A DNA stretch of 64,000 nucleotides from Thermothielavioides terrestris NRRL 8126 (Eukaryota > Ascomycota > Sordariomycetes > Sordariales > Chaetomiaceae): the NCBI RefSeq assembly GCF_000226115.1, contig NC_016458.1, forward strand, positions 8,537,501 through 8,601,500, read 5' to 3'. Both the position numbers and the translations under genes were made by a program. Numbering within the stretch: position 1 is the first letter of the stretch; each line of letters opens with the position of its first letter. The notes beneath the pieces are model-generated. The model was not told where the DNA came from and did no database searches. It saw only the letters and a list, made by a program, of their open reading frames with translations. Positions 1 through 9,785 of this stretch are shown here, one piece after another.

Positions 1-752
1 CGCCGTTTGCCGAGTACTGGGTGGAATCACCTACCTACGAGTCGGGTCGGCGCCACCACATTCCCGGGCCTTCTTCGTTGTTGCGCGGCTCAACCCGGCT
101 CGTTCAGCTGGCAGCCCACAATACCCCCTCGCGGTCGTGAAAAGTCTCGCGCGACACGGAAACGTGCCGCTATCTATAGAAGGCCGCGACCTGCTCGCAT
201 TGTGCATTGGTATACTTGAAATTCTTTCCGATAGGAAGAACCGTGTAGCTATCTAAACAAAGCTCTCGCTTGCCCGGGCGTTCTACAGCGATCCCGCCAG
301 CCCTGTCTCCTCGGCTGGGCTCGACACCATGACCCGGACTGCGGACAACGGATTTGGGCACACACATGCTAGCGAGTGACAAGCAAGTTCCTTGGACTAA
401 TTGCCTAAGCTAGACTTCAGCATCAACCCAATCTCTCCGCTGTCCATCCCTCGCCACTACCCATCACATCCAGTCACATCGAACCCGGTGCCACCTGCAA
501 CCAACCAGCGATGTCAGTAACTCATCGCAGACACCGCACCACCTAGGCAAGAACATTGAGCGCACTCGCGGCCCACCATAGCCACCGCCAGCCACGCCGT
601 CAAGTCACCCCAACATTCCAGGGCGGCCCAGTGCCGCCGGTGCAGCGGATGCCTTGGGCATCTTGGACAAGCGCCTGGTCGATCTTGTTGCCGTTGCGGA
701 GAGCCCGGCCCGGGAACACGGTGGCCTCGGGAGGGAGCAGAGGCATGCGCTC
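1..752. other. Non-coding left edge
   Basis: No ORF here has recognisable protein features. The stretch ends at the 3' side of the minus-strand repeat-peptide gene. I see no repeat or RNA gene in it. Confidence 0.4.
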
Positions 753-1208
753 CTACTCCTCATCCTCGACTTCGTCCTCCACGGAGCGGGGCCGGGTAGG
801 CCAGGCCGACCTGGCTCCCTCTCCGGTGGAACGGGCGCCGAGCTGGTCAAGGTCACGCTCGGTCAGGTCACGCTTCTGGTTCGTGAGGATCTGCACTCCA
901 TCCTCGATGACATCAGGGATGATTTTGGCCGCGCCCTTGAGGATGCTACCGAGGTTGAAGCGGGGATCCAGTTGCTCGAGGTCACGCTCGGCCAGCTCCT
1001 CTTCGTCTCGCTTCTGGTTCGTGAGGATCTGCACTCCGTCTTCAATGACATCGGGGATGATCTTCGCCGCGCCCTTGAGGATGCTGCCGAGGTTGAAGCG
1101 GGGATCCAGCTGCTCGAGGTCGCGCTGGTTGAGCTGCCGACTGGCACCAGGGATCACGGCGGCGCTGGTGACGCCGAGGATGGCGGCGATGGCGATAGCG
1201 TGCTTCAT
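753..1208 (-). CDS. Secreted tandem-repeat peptide precursor (Kex2-type)
   Basis: This 151-residue protein has an apparent signal peptide (about residues 1-20; hydrophobic core AIAIAAILGV, then TSAA). Residues 29-68 and 75-114 are two identical 40-residue repeats. Each contains FNLGSILKGAAKIIPDV followed by a QILTNQKRD end. A third unit starts at residue 117 with ERDLDQL and then diverges into a short acidic tail. KR dibasic sites (66-67, 112-113) and single R before D (29, 75, 118) sit at the unit borders, as in Kex2-processed fungal repeat proteins. The repeats would release a roughly 30-residue amphipathic, near-neutral peptide. The two DNA copies differ at about ten of 120 positions, all silent. 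There are no cysteines. No UstY-type or peptidase gene is nearby. Function unknown: a peptide signal, surface-active repellent or antimicrobial are all possible. The start is the only ATG before the signal peptide. Confidence 0.75.
   Translation of the reverse strand: MKHAIAIAAILGVTSAAVIPGASRQLNQRDLEQLDPRFNLGSILKGAAKIIPDVIEDGVQILTNQKRDEEELAERDLEQLDPRFNLGSILKGAAKIIPDVIEDGVQILTNQKRDLTERDLDQLGARSTGEGARSAWPTRPRSVEDEVEDEE
867..1124 (-). repeat. In-frame tandem repeat, 138-bp period, two copies
   Basis: Copies lie at 1005-1124 and 867-986, separated by a short acidic linker (EEELAE). The encoded 40 residues are identical, while about ten third-position changes separate the DNA copies. Confidence 0.85.
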
Positions 1209-3064
1209 CTTGAAGGTTGGACGGGTTGGTGTTGGTGGGTTATGGTCGGAAGGCGGTTGTGGGCGGTGCGGACGCCGTCAAGTGACTGATCAGCTGGCTT
1301 GGTCAACGAGTGGGAGCCGGATTTGAGTTACCGTGTGACGAGATTCGGTATGACAGGACTTGGCCGGCGCGTGGAGCTTGGACCGTACAACGATACCGTG
1401 AAACGGGTACTGGGGGATTCGACTAGCGAATGGGTGGTGATGCTGAAGCCGAGACTTGCTAATAGCCCTGAAGGAACTTGAAAAAAGGAATGTACGTACG
1501 GCTTTCCAGAAGCCGACACAGGAAAATGAACGGATGGGACTTGCCAGAAGCCCCGGCGTAAGGAATGTGCTTGTGAGTGAGGACCGTGAGTAGATGCTGG
1601 TGAGACAGACAAGTCGCCTGTGTGGGGGGTGTCACTCATTCTTTTATGGCCAACTTTGAGCCAGCAACTGCACTGCACTCGCCACAGGAGACTCTACGAC
1701 GCATCTCTCTAGCTGTTGGCCCTTGTGGAGGAATGTGAGGTATCAGCGCTGCTGCCAATTTTGGCACGAGAAACGACCCAAAATCGATCTCCCTCCTGCA
1801 GCTCCTGACCGTGACCGCGATCGAGATCTCGACTTAGGGGGCAAGACAGGCACTTCGGGCCAACAAGGCCAGATCGATGGTTGAGACACCCATGGGGAGA
1901 CATGAAACAAACGAGCCGTCCCAATGATCGTTCGCCGCCCTTTGGCGTGGCTCGCGGACAAAAATGATCGGGTGAGTTGGTTGGGCTTGATGCCCGTGGG
2001 GGCCAAGTGGTGACCCCTTCCTGGAATTCCATACAGCATGTCCAAACTCATCCCCAACCATCTGCACAGTTATCATTTGGATACGCCTACGGATCGGTTT
2101 AAGGTTTAGCCAGACACAAAGCATTGCACCGGTTTGAAAATGATGAACTCCAGTCGCCGCGACTAAGGTCCTGTTATGACGTAGTAACCCGCTCCCGTAG
2201 ATACTGCCATCAAAAGCAATCCTTTACCATAACTACCTCTTAACGATCGTCCACAGTCGTACCAGAGATATACAGTGACAACGAGACTACAAGGCCTCTC
2301 GGTTGCAAGAAGCTCATAGCAAGTTCTCCCAGAGTGCCTATGGCGTGCTATGACCCCTCGAGGCTCGCGGTTGATTCGCGCAGAAGGGGTATGGTGTCTT
2401 TTCAGCGGTAGACGTAAGTATAGGATCCAACGACCACACGGTAGCATGCGGCGCGGAGACCAGGAGCAGTGTGGGGGCTATGCAGGATGCGGAAAAGAAT
2501 ATGTTGTTTATGTACACAGTACGGACATATTGTGTTAGAGTGAGGTGCTCTCCCAGCCAGGGAGAGGGAACAGAGGTCTATATACGTCCGGAGCAGGCCT
2601 GACACGGGACCAACGTGCGCAATGTGCCACCAGGGGACGGCCTCGGCCCGGTTAAGGAGCGCGTTGGTTTTGGCAGATTCGGCGGATTTGTCATTGGCCA
2701 AACCTCGAAGCGACCAGCCAGCCGTCTTCGAAGAGTACTCTGTTTAAACCACTCTTCTGATGATGCAAGGCATCTCGGCTTCCAAGACTTGACCGCCATG
2801 TGCTCGGTTCAATCCTTAATCGATGATGGAGGTTAAGTTAGTCAACACAGGGACCGATGCACCAGGCCACGCTTCATCCTCGTCGAGATCAGTTCAAAGA
2901 GAATCCAGGGCTCTGAGCCGGGAAAGATGAGATTCTCAGATGCATGTCATTGCGACTTGACACCCGTTTCTTAGTTGCTTCCCATGGTGAGCTGTGGGAG
3001 CGGTACAGTAGCATGGCCATTCCCCTGGAACTCTCTCCTTTCCCTCCAGCTCGTCCGGACCATG
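1209..3064. other. Intergenic, no supported gene
   Basis: 1.86 kb between the repeat-peptide gene and the viperin 3' end. ORFs of 60-116 codons occur on both strands, but none has recognisable motifs or a convincing start. The first part is presumably the promoter of the repeat-peptide gene. Confidence 0.4.
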
Positions 3065-4174
3065 CTACCACTCCAGTTCTTTCTTACTCCCACAGCCGCT
3101 CTCCCCATTCGCCGGCTTCGTCCACTCATACAGCCCTCCGCGCTCCACGAAGGCTTCCTCATCCCAGTACACGCTCTCCAGGGCCTTCTCCACGCCGACC
3201 TCCAAGATCGGCTTGGACGGCTGCTTCCCAGTCCTGTCCAGAAACCGCAGGTATTCGTCCAAGATCAGGTAGCTCTTGGCCATCAGGCGATTCGGCTCCG
3301 GCACCAGGCAGGCCTGCCCGCGGTGGCGCTCGCAGAAGGCCTCGAACTCCTCGTCCGAGATGGTAAACCGATGCGCGTTGCGCAGCGTCTCGTCCGAGTC
3401 GTTCTCGCCGCGCACGATCAGCACCTGGAAGCACTTCCACCGGAAGGGGCGCAGCGCTGCGATGTGCGCGTTCATGTCCTCGGCGACGTTCAGCCTGTTG
3501 ACGACCGTGTTGATCTTGAAGAGGACCCCGTACGTGCGGCACCACTCGGCAATCTGGTACAGGCGAGGCACCTGGTCGCCGCTGCCGCGGCCGATGGCCA
3601 CGTTGGTCTGCTCGTTGAACGAGTCGCACGACACGGCGAGGATGTCGAGCTGGCCGGCGTGCCGGCGCAGGAAGTCCTCGCGCACGAGCGACCCGTTGGT
3701 GACGACGGAGACGGACTCGAGGCGCAGCTCGCGCTTGCAGAAGTCGATCATGGCGCCCAGCGCCTTCGGGTACAGGAATGGCTCGCCGCCGGCGAAGTTG
3801 ATCTTGCGCATGCCCGCCTGCGCGAGGAGGCGGAGGGCCGCTTGCTGCCGCTCGAGGTTCTCGATGTGGGACGTCGTCGCCGTGTGGAAGCAGAAGCCGC
3901 AGCTCTTGTTGCATTGCCGCGTGAAGTGGTAGTTGACGGACACTGGGACTTTGGCGCCTGGTTTGCGACGAGGGCGAAGGGGGAAGAGGCGGCGCAAGTC
4001 GAGCTGCGGGTAGAGACCAACCAGGATGCGGGTGCTGAGGATGAGAATGAAAACACAGAGCAAAAGCGCCGCCGCGACCGCCATGATGATGGTCGCTGAG
4101 TCGTTGTCGTTGTTATGACAGATCCCTGAAGACACGGCGGTTGCAAGACTTGGTGGCGGGCAATCTCCAGCCAT
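3065..4174 (-). CDS. Viperin (RSAD2-like radical-SAM ddhNTP synthase)
   Basis: Radical-SAM enzyme of the viperin family; known members convert CTP (or UTP) to 3'-deoxy-3',4'-didehydro-NTP, a polymerase chain terminator. From the ATG at 4174 the protein has 369 residues (human viperin has 361). It has a membrane segment at about 29-55 (AVAAALLLCVFILIL), then VSVNYHFTRQCNKSCGFCFH with the 4Fe-4S cysteines C88, C92 and C95 (CxxxCxxC). The viperin-specific stretches INFAGGEPFL, CDSFNEQTN, INTVVNR and SYLILDEYLRFL follow, and the protein ends in Trp, the residue needed for Fe-S loading by CIA factors in animals. A second ATG at 4084 would give 339 residues and remove most of the segment before the membrane helix. 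The gene has no intron. It is head-to-head with the NMP kinase at 4568, the same gene pairing as animal RSAD2-CMPK2. Family assignment is very secure; antiviral role in the fungus is inference. Confidence 0.95.
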   Translation of the reverse strand: MAGDCPPPSLATAVSSGICHNNDNDSATIIMAVAAALLLCVFILILSTRILVGLYPQLDLRRLFPLRPRRKPGAKVPVSVNYHFTRQCNKSCGFCFHTATTSHIENLERQQAALRLLAQAGMRKINFAGGEPFLYPKALGAMIDFCKRELRLESVSVVTNGSLVREDFLRRHAGQLDILAVSCDSFNEQTNVAIGRGSGDQVPRLYQIAEWCRTYGVLFKINTVVNRLNVAEDMNAHIAALRPFRWKCFQVLIVRGENDSDETLRNAHRFTISDEEFEAFCERHRGQACLVPEPNRLMAKSYLILDEYLRFLDRTGKQPSKPILEVGVEKALESVYWDEEAFVERGGLYEWTKPANGESGCGSKKELEW

Positions 4175-4567
4175 GGAGGGCGAGGCCCTTAAATCCCCCA
4201 CCCGGTCATCAGGCTTCAAAGGAGAGATCGTGGAGGCAGAGAGTAGGCCTCAGTCTACGGTGACATAAGGAGCTGACTGATGTTTGTTGTTTGCCTAATC
4301 AAGACTCATCTTTCGCTTTTTGGCTGATTCACACGGCTTGCCAATCTGACAAGGCACCCGCACCTGTAGAATGAGTCCCTTTGTTGCGAATGTCTGTGAT
4401 TGGGAAAAGACAGCATGGAAAGCTGTTTGTCTTCTTTTCTAGTCATTCAGACAACATCGGGATTTATTTCTTGGAACCTCGCAGATGCCTCTCCCTCTCA
4501 TTCCCGTCTTTGCATCCCAGGCACCCCAAGCAGTCGGCCAGCCACCCATCATTAAGTAACTCCCAGA
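4175..4567. promoter_or_regulatory. Shared divergent promoter, viperin / NMP kinase
   Basis: 393 bp separate the two start codons, so both genes are probably controlled from this stretch. I could not identify a specific factor-binding site or TATA element with confidence. Confidence 0.5.
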
Positions 4568-5339
4568 ATGGAAATGGCAAATGACCATGGCAAGCCGCGC
4601 TACATCTTCGTCATCGGTAAGTTGACGGCTCTTCCCCCAAATCGCCTGTTAACGGTAAGCCGACCATTCTGAGGCGCTCCCGGAGCCGGCAAAGGGACCC
4701 TGTGCAAGAGGCTTGCGCAGACATACGACTTCACCCACATCTCGGTTGGCGACCTGCTCCGCGAGAAGGCTCACGACACGAACATCAGCAGGTATCTCGA
4801 GAACAACGAGCTGCTGCCGTCGCAGTATCTCTTCCCAGTGCTGCGGGACGCGTTCCGTAATGCTGCGCCTGGGCGCCCCATCATCCTGGACGGGTTTCCC
4901 AGACGGCATGAACAGATCGGCGAGTTTGAGGAAGCGGTGAGTGGATAATCTCTGTGCCATCTCGCGACGGAAGTTTGCTGACACCCCCAGTTCGGCGAGC
5001 CACGTCTCGTTTTGTTCTTCCAGTGTCCCCGCCAGTTGGCCAAAGAGCGTGTACTAGGCAGGAAGGAGGGTCGGCCGGGAGACACCAGCGAGGTGTTTGA
5101 CAAGAGATACAAGGAGTATCTCGAACTCAACCCGCCCATTTTGGACTACTACGGCAGCATCCGGGGCAAGGGCACGCTTGTCGAGGTGAGTTGCGTTAAC
5201 GCTAGGTTAGGGGTCTCTTTCCCAGCTAACCACCTGTAAGCAGGTCAACACCAGCAGCGGGACTGAAACCTCTTGGGAGAGATTGTTGAAAGCATTGCAG
5301 GAGAGGAAGGAGTGGAAGCAGCTGTTGCGTCGTGATTGA
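4568..5339 (+). CDS. UMP/CMP-kinase-like nucleoside monophosphate kinase
   Basis: Four exons (4568-4616, 4674-4936, 4991-5185, 5244-5339) give a 200-residue protein. All introns have GT-AG ends and join in frame. The P-loop GAPGAGKGT lies at residues 17-25, followed by HISVGDLLRE (NMP-binding region) and the DGFPRR substrate motif. LVLFFQCP and GRPGDTSEVFDKRYKEYL, with a short lid, are typical of the UMP-CMP kinase/short adenylate kinase branch. The family phosphorylates NMPs using ATP. Its position 393 bp from viperin, transcribed divergently, suggests that it feeds pyrimidine nucleotide to that enzyme, as CMPK2 is thought to do in vertebrates. Substrate preference (CMP/UMP or AMP) cannot be decided from sequence alone. 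There is no visible mitochondrial targeting peptide, unlike CMPK2. Confidence 0.88.
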
Positions 5340-5567
5340 GGTGTCCACATTTCGAGTCTGTGCCCACGGGAAGTGGTATGAGGAAAGTATCGAGAGTGGT
5401 TGGTTTGACGGCGAGTATGACTTGAGGGGTCAGTTGAGTGGTTCGGGTGATACAGAGATCTAGCCTGACAAGCCGCCAGTTCGGGACTGTAACCCCGGTC
5501 GTGCCGACTGTCTATGCTGGACAGACCGCAACCCGGGAATACACCCGACTCTGTCATCCAACCTCCC

Positions 5568-6422
5568 TCACAGACCTCTCTTTCTCATCATCTCGAAATA
5601 AGCCGTAAGCTTCCCCACCGCTTCACCCTCCTCCCACGCCCACGCATACCGCCGCATAAACGCCACAATCCTCCGGTCCATCTCCTCCATCAACACGGCC
5701 TTCTCCCCCTCTCCGATCCCGCCCTCCACCTCAACCTGCAACTCCACCTCCCCGACCTCATGCCCGAAATCCATTCGGTCCCTCACCACCTTGAACTTCC
5801 CATCGACCAACCACGCCTCGCGCGTGGTGACGAACTCGGCCAGCTTCCCCAGCCCAAAATCTCGAACCACCGCCTCCTCAATACCCACGACCTTCTCCCC
5901 GCCCTCACCCTGCGCGTATACTTCTTCTTCTTCTTCTTCTTCCTCTTCATCTGCCGCCGCCGCGTTGGCGCCACAGCGCCGGCCCAGCCCCAACCCCAAA
6001 ACCGCCGCGACGCACCGGCCGACGTCGCGCTCGCCGCGCAGCTCCTCGAAGCGCGAGCGGACAAAGTCGCCGCCGCGCCGCACCTTGGCCTGCCACGCGC
6101 CGTCGCGGCGGCGGACCCAGGCGCCGGCGGCGGAGAGGGCGCGCGTGGGCGTGTCGTAGTAGATGTCGTGGATCGTGCGGGTCGGGAGGGGCTGGACGGA
6201 GGCGAACATGTGCGTGTGCGGAGTATGGGGCTGCTTCTGCTCCGGTCGGTAAAGAGGGCGGAGGGGGAGGTCGGGGCTGTTATTGAGGGTGAGGGAGGGC
6301 ACGGCGAGGCGGCGGAACTTGCGCTCGACTTCGAGGATTGTTGTCTTAGCTGGGCCGGTTGGTGCTGGTGGTGGTCGTGGGGAGAGTTTGGAGAGTGCTG
6401 CACGGGTGGCGCGGATGGCCAT
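5568..6422 (-). CDS. CYTH-domain protein, thiamine-triphosphatase-like
   Basis: The single exon encodes 284 residues. The CYTH signature EVERKF appears near residue 33, then DIYYDTP near 86 and WVRRRDGAWQAKVR, matching the ExExK, YYDTP and RRR/K elements that line the triphosphate tunnel of animal ThTPase. C-terminal features REAWLVDGKFKVVRDRMDFG and VGEVELQVEVE follow the family pattern. Members hydrolyse thiamine triphosphate or other triphosphates with Mg2+. An inserted glutamate run, from a CTT/TTC microsatellite near 5927-5955, sits in a variable loop. The gene is convergent with the NMP kinase (228 bp between stops). Any link to the viperin pair is speculative. Fungal CYTH enzymes may prefer inorganic triphosphate, so the substrate is open. 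Confidence 0.82.
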   Translation of the reverse strand: MAIRATRAALSKLSPRPPPAPTGPAKTTILEVERKFRRLAVPSLTLNNSPDLPLRPLYRPEQKQPHTPHTHMFASVQPLPTRTIHDIYYDTPTRALSAAGAWVRRRDGAWQAKVRRGGDFVRSRFEELRGERDVGRCVAAVLGLGLGRRCGANAAAADEEEEEEEEEVYAQGEGGEKVVGIEEAVVRDFGLGKLAEFVTTREAWLVDGKFKVVRDRMDFGHEVGEVELQVEVEGGIGEGEKAVLMEEMDRRIVAFMRRYAWAWEEGEAVGKLTAYFEMMRKRGL

Positions 6423-6918
6423 TGTGTCGGAGGAAGATGGAAGCCTTGGGAGAGCGTGGCCTGGGCGGGCCGTGTTGTTATCGAGATTTTGGTCTGGCAG
6501 TGGTTGCGATTGAGCTGGTCTTCCAGCTGTTCAGAGCGATTTGCTTTGGTTGACGCGATCAGGGCAGCAATTGTGGGTGAAGGAAGTTTCAAAATCAAGT
6601 CGCGAGACTCCCAGAGTCGGTACTCAGCACTCAGCTGACTCCCAAGAGAGAATTTGCCGTGATAAGCTGGAGGCTGGCTTGTGGATTGGAAGCTATGGCG
6701 GCTTCGGTGCGAGTTGTACTGAGAATTGGCCCAAGGTTGCCAGAGAATTTCGTTGAAAGTTGTGCAACATGCATGCACGGTGTTTGTTTACCAGGCGATC
6801 TGTTATGGTCCCGTCTCTCGTGAAAGAACCTTGAGGTAAAACGCCGAGATTCGCAAGCGGAAGCGGTAACGCCAGGTATCTGCTCTGGCAACCAGCTCTG
6901 GCCTGCCTTCTATCCCAT
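6423..6918. other. Intergenic (496 bp)
   Basis: Lies upstream of the CYTH gene and downstream of the small gene at 6919. Nothing else is visible. Confidence 0.4.
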
Positions 6919-7383
6919 CTATCGGGCTTCCTCGTCCTCGTTCTTGTCCTCTTCCTTGTCCTCGTCCCTGGCCGCCGCACCTTCTTTCAACCGCTTCACC
7001 ACCAACGCCTGTCTCACATTTCCGTTGAACAGGACCTTAAAGTTTTCCGCAACGCCAAAGCCAACATCGGCTTTCTCCTCGATCCTTTTCCGCTCGTCGT
7101 AGTTGACCTGGCAGATGGTCACTTTTCTGATCTCCTGCCCATTTTCGTCGACCTGACTCGTCACGACGGCTTCAGGAAGTGACTCCGTCTCTGCCAGTTT
7201 CTGGAGCTCGCCGGCCGAGGAGATCGGACCGTCGGGGGTCAAAAGGACAGGGAAGCGCCTTGGGCGCGTCGGAGGCAGCGTGCCATTGCGGGCCTTCTCC
7301 CATACTTCGGCGGACCAAGGCGGTTCCTTTTGCATTTTCAGGTTGATGAGGTCCATGAGTGAATTGCACTGGAGGTCCGACAT
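6919..7383 (-). CDS. Conserved-looking hypothetical protein, 154 aa
   Basis: The ORF stays open upstream of 7383, but the first ATG (MSDLQCNSLMDLINLK) is at 7383. The protein is soluble-looking, with a central part containing PPWSAEVWEKARNGTLPP and FPVLLTPDGPISS. A strongly charged Lys/Glu/Asp tail ends the protein, encoded by a CTCGTCCTC-like repeat. No signal peptide, membrane segment or known motif was recognised. Codon usage resembles that of its neighbours and no intron is needed, so I consider it a real gene. Function unknown. Confidence 0.55.
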   Translation of the reverse strand: MSDLQCNSLMDLINLKMQKEPPWSAEVWEKARNGTLPPTRPRRFPVLLTPDGPISSAGELQKLAETESLPEAVVTSQVDENGQEIRKVTICQVNYDERKRIEEKADVGFGVAENFKVLFNGNVRQALVVKRLKEGAAARDEDKEEDKNEDEEAR

Positions 7384-8784
7384 CTCGATTGAGCGTGAAG
7401 AGCGTGAAGAGCGTGGCGGATTTGGATTGCCAATCACGATGTGTCAGGTGCTAGTGCCGGATACTGATGCCGGATACCTGACGCTGAATCGCTGATGGGA
7501 TCGTAGTGAATCGTAGCGAGTTGCTGCGGACCGAGTTCACAGAAGCCGAGGAAGAATCAGAAAGAGGAAGGTGGTGGACCATTCCCGTCTCTGCGGCACG
7601 GGGCCCGCAGGTACTGGGAATCCGAGCGGGTTGCGCTTTTGATCACCTGCCCAGTGGTACGCACATGGTTTACATTTTTCGACATGTTTCGACGCATATG
7701 TGAACCTGACGTAAACATACAGGTTGGAGGAGGGTCACCTCTGCAGAATTGCGTAGCGAAACGCCCTAGAAAAAGAAGAAAAAAGAAAGAAAAAGAAAAA
7801 TAAAAGAAGAAAGAAAAAATGATAAAATGATAAAAAAAAAGTGTGTGTGAGAGAAAGAGAGAGAGGGAGAGGGAGAGGGAGGGAGGGAGAGAGAGATGGG
7901 CCCCCGTCCACGCGGAGGTTACCGCCAAAATCCAGTAGCTATTGCTAACGCGCCTTGTAGACCTCACAGGCAGCGAGGAGCTGGGGAGTGTGATCGTGCC
8001 CACATCATTTCTGGAAGTCAGAGAGAATCCCTATCGTCAGAGCCAGTACGATCCTAGATTCATTCAAGCTCAGCTAGGACAGGCTATGTAGCAAAGCTCA
8101 CACGAGGTGAAGGCCAGCTTGCAATTCCTCTTTTCTCGCCACCCGTACTGCCGCCTTGAATAAAAACATGAGTTGTTCCTCAGGCAGACGGTATACGAAT
8201 CGGTGGCCGTCGTATTTATCCAAGTGTCTCAACAGGAGTTGAAATCTACCGAGTTGTATATAAGAAAGCTATAGTGAGTGGCTATGTCAGTTAGAAGTGG
8301 AGGCCACTTACAATCCTTTCCCCTTTCCAGGTGTATGGCGCCGTTTTCACACACAGAAATCAGAGAGGGCGGTTGGTCATCTTCACAGTCAAAGAACTGG
8401 CGGGACCCACCCTTGGCTGCATCCATGTATGTCTATGTCACCGAATTCTGCAATCATCTTCGCTCTGGAGCCCGGGGAGCTGCCATTGTTGGTATAGGAC
8501 CAACAATGGTGGAAGCACTTTGTCGACTTTGGAGCCGCCATCTGAGATGTCGCGTCACAGCTTGTCAACGCCACAATTATCCGCTGACATTTCGTGAATG
8601 CCCAAAACCAAGTGAAAAACGCCTGTATTCTTCCCTGCCTGTCCTACGAAAGATGCCATGGGCTCTCGACTCCGTCTCTACCTTGGTATGAAGCCAACGC
8701 CGTCTGATAAAACAAGGAGGGGAGCTTCAACAAAAGAAAACCTTGCGCTCCACCAGGGAAGGCCTCGTCACGCCACCCAAGCAA
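7384..8784. other. Intergenic with purine tract and hairpin
   Basis: Holds an almost pure A/G tract at 7768-7896 and a perfect 11-bp hairpin at 8483-8509. A 137-codon ORF at 8278-8691 has no recognisable features and is not called. Confidence 0.45.
7768..7896 (+). repeat. Purine (A/G) low-complexity tract
   Basis: AAG-rich runs pass into GT, GA and GGGA repeats. It is almost free of pyrimidines on the plus strand. Confidence 0.9.
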
Positions 8785-9785
8785 CTAAAAACTGTAGATC
8801 TGCTCCGGCTTGTACCCCAGCTCGGCCAGCACGCCGCTGCCCCTCCTCCCCTTCAGCGCCTTCTCCATCGCCGGCGGCCCGCACACGAGCACCTTCACGT
8901 CGCGGTTCTTGGCGTCGGCGGCGGCCAGGCCAGCCTTCTCGAGCACCTGCTTGGTGACGAAGCCCTTCTGGTGCGGCGACCCGGGGGCGGGGGCGGCGAC
9001 GACGTAGACGGCCCGGAAGCGGCCCGGGTGGGCGCGCTCGAGCGCGGCGAACTCGTCGCGCAGGAAGAGGTCGTCGTCCGTGTTGACGCCCCACACGAGC
9101 GTGACGCGCGTCCGGTCGGCCGGGTTGCCCAGGATGCCGCGCGCCAGCTGGTACATGGGCGTGATGCCGGCGCCGCCGGCGATCATGGCCACGTGCGCGT
9201 GCTGGTTCGGCGTCCAGGCCAGCTCCTTGATCGGCGCGAACGTGAGCGTGTCGCCGGGCTGCAGGGAGTGCAGGTGCGTGCTCTGCTTGCCGTTGGGGTA
9301 CAGCTTGACCATCAGCTCGATGTAGCCGGGCTCGTCTGCGGTCGCTGGCGGTTAGCTACTCGCTTTGCGTTGGCACTTGCAGATAGATAGATGGAGAAGA
9401 GAAGGTCGGGGGGGTACTGGGCGTGCATACTGAGGTCGTTGACTGGGGTGTATGGCCGGAGCACCGGCAGCCAGCGGCCGGTGGGCCAGGAGACGGTCAG
9501 CAGGGCCGAGGTGAGGGACAGGCCGCTCGGCTTGCTGGCGTCGGGCAACTCGAAGCGCAGCTTCTTGGTGTTGTGGTTGATCAGCTCGGTGCTGTGCAGG
9601 CGCAGGGTGTGGAAGCCGAAGCTGCTGAAGATGGGCTTGTCCGAGCTGGCGGTGCTGTTGCTGCGCAGGTACCAGGCGCAGGCGCCAATGCCGGCAACGG
9701 CGGCGGCGACGGCCACTGGGGTGCTCATGACGCTTGCGCGGTGCGTGGCGCGCAGGAGAGGCCCGAACTGGGTTGCTGGAGACAT
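8785..9785 (-). CDS. mcr1: NADH-cytochrome b5 reductase (Mcr1-type)
   Basis: Two exons (9431-9785 and 8785-9335) give 301 residues. The N-terminus has a short basic stretch and one membrane segment (VAVAAAVAGIGACAWYL), as in the outer-membrane/intermembrane-space form Mcr1. The FAD-binding motif RPYTPVND, the GDTLTFAPIKE segment and the NAD-binding elements IAGGAGITPMYQLAR, VWGVNTDDDLFLRDE and VCGPPAMEKALKG follow in the family order. The protein ends in F, as usual for this family. It transfers electrons from NADH via FAD to cytochrome b5 or, in mitochondria, to the ascorbyl radical and sterol pathway. The intron splits the codon after VNDL. The family usually has 300-330 residues, so the model looks complete. 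Confidence 0.92.
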
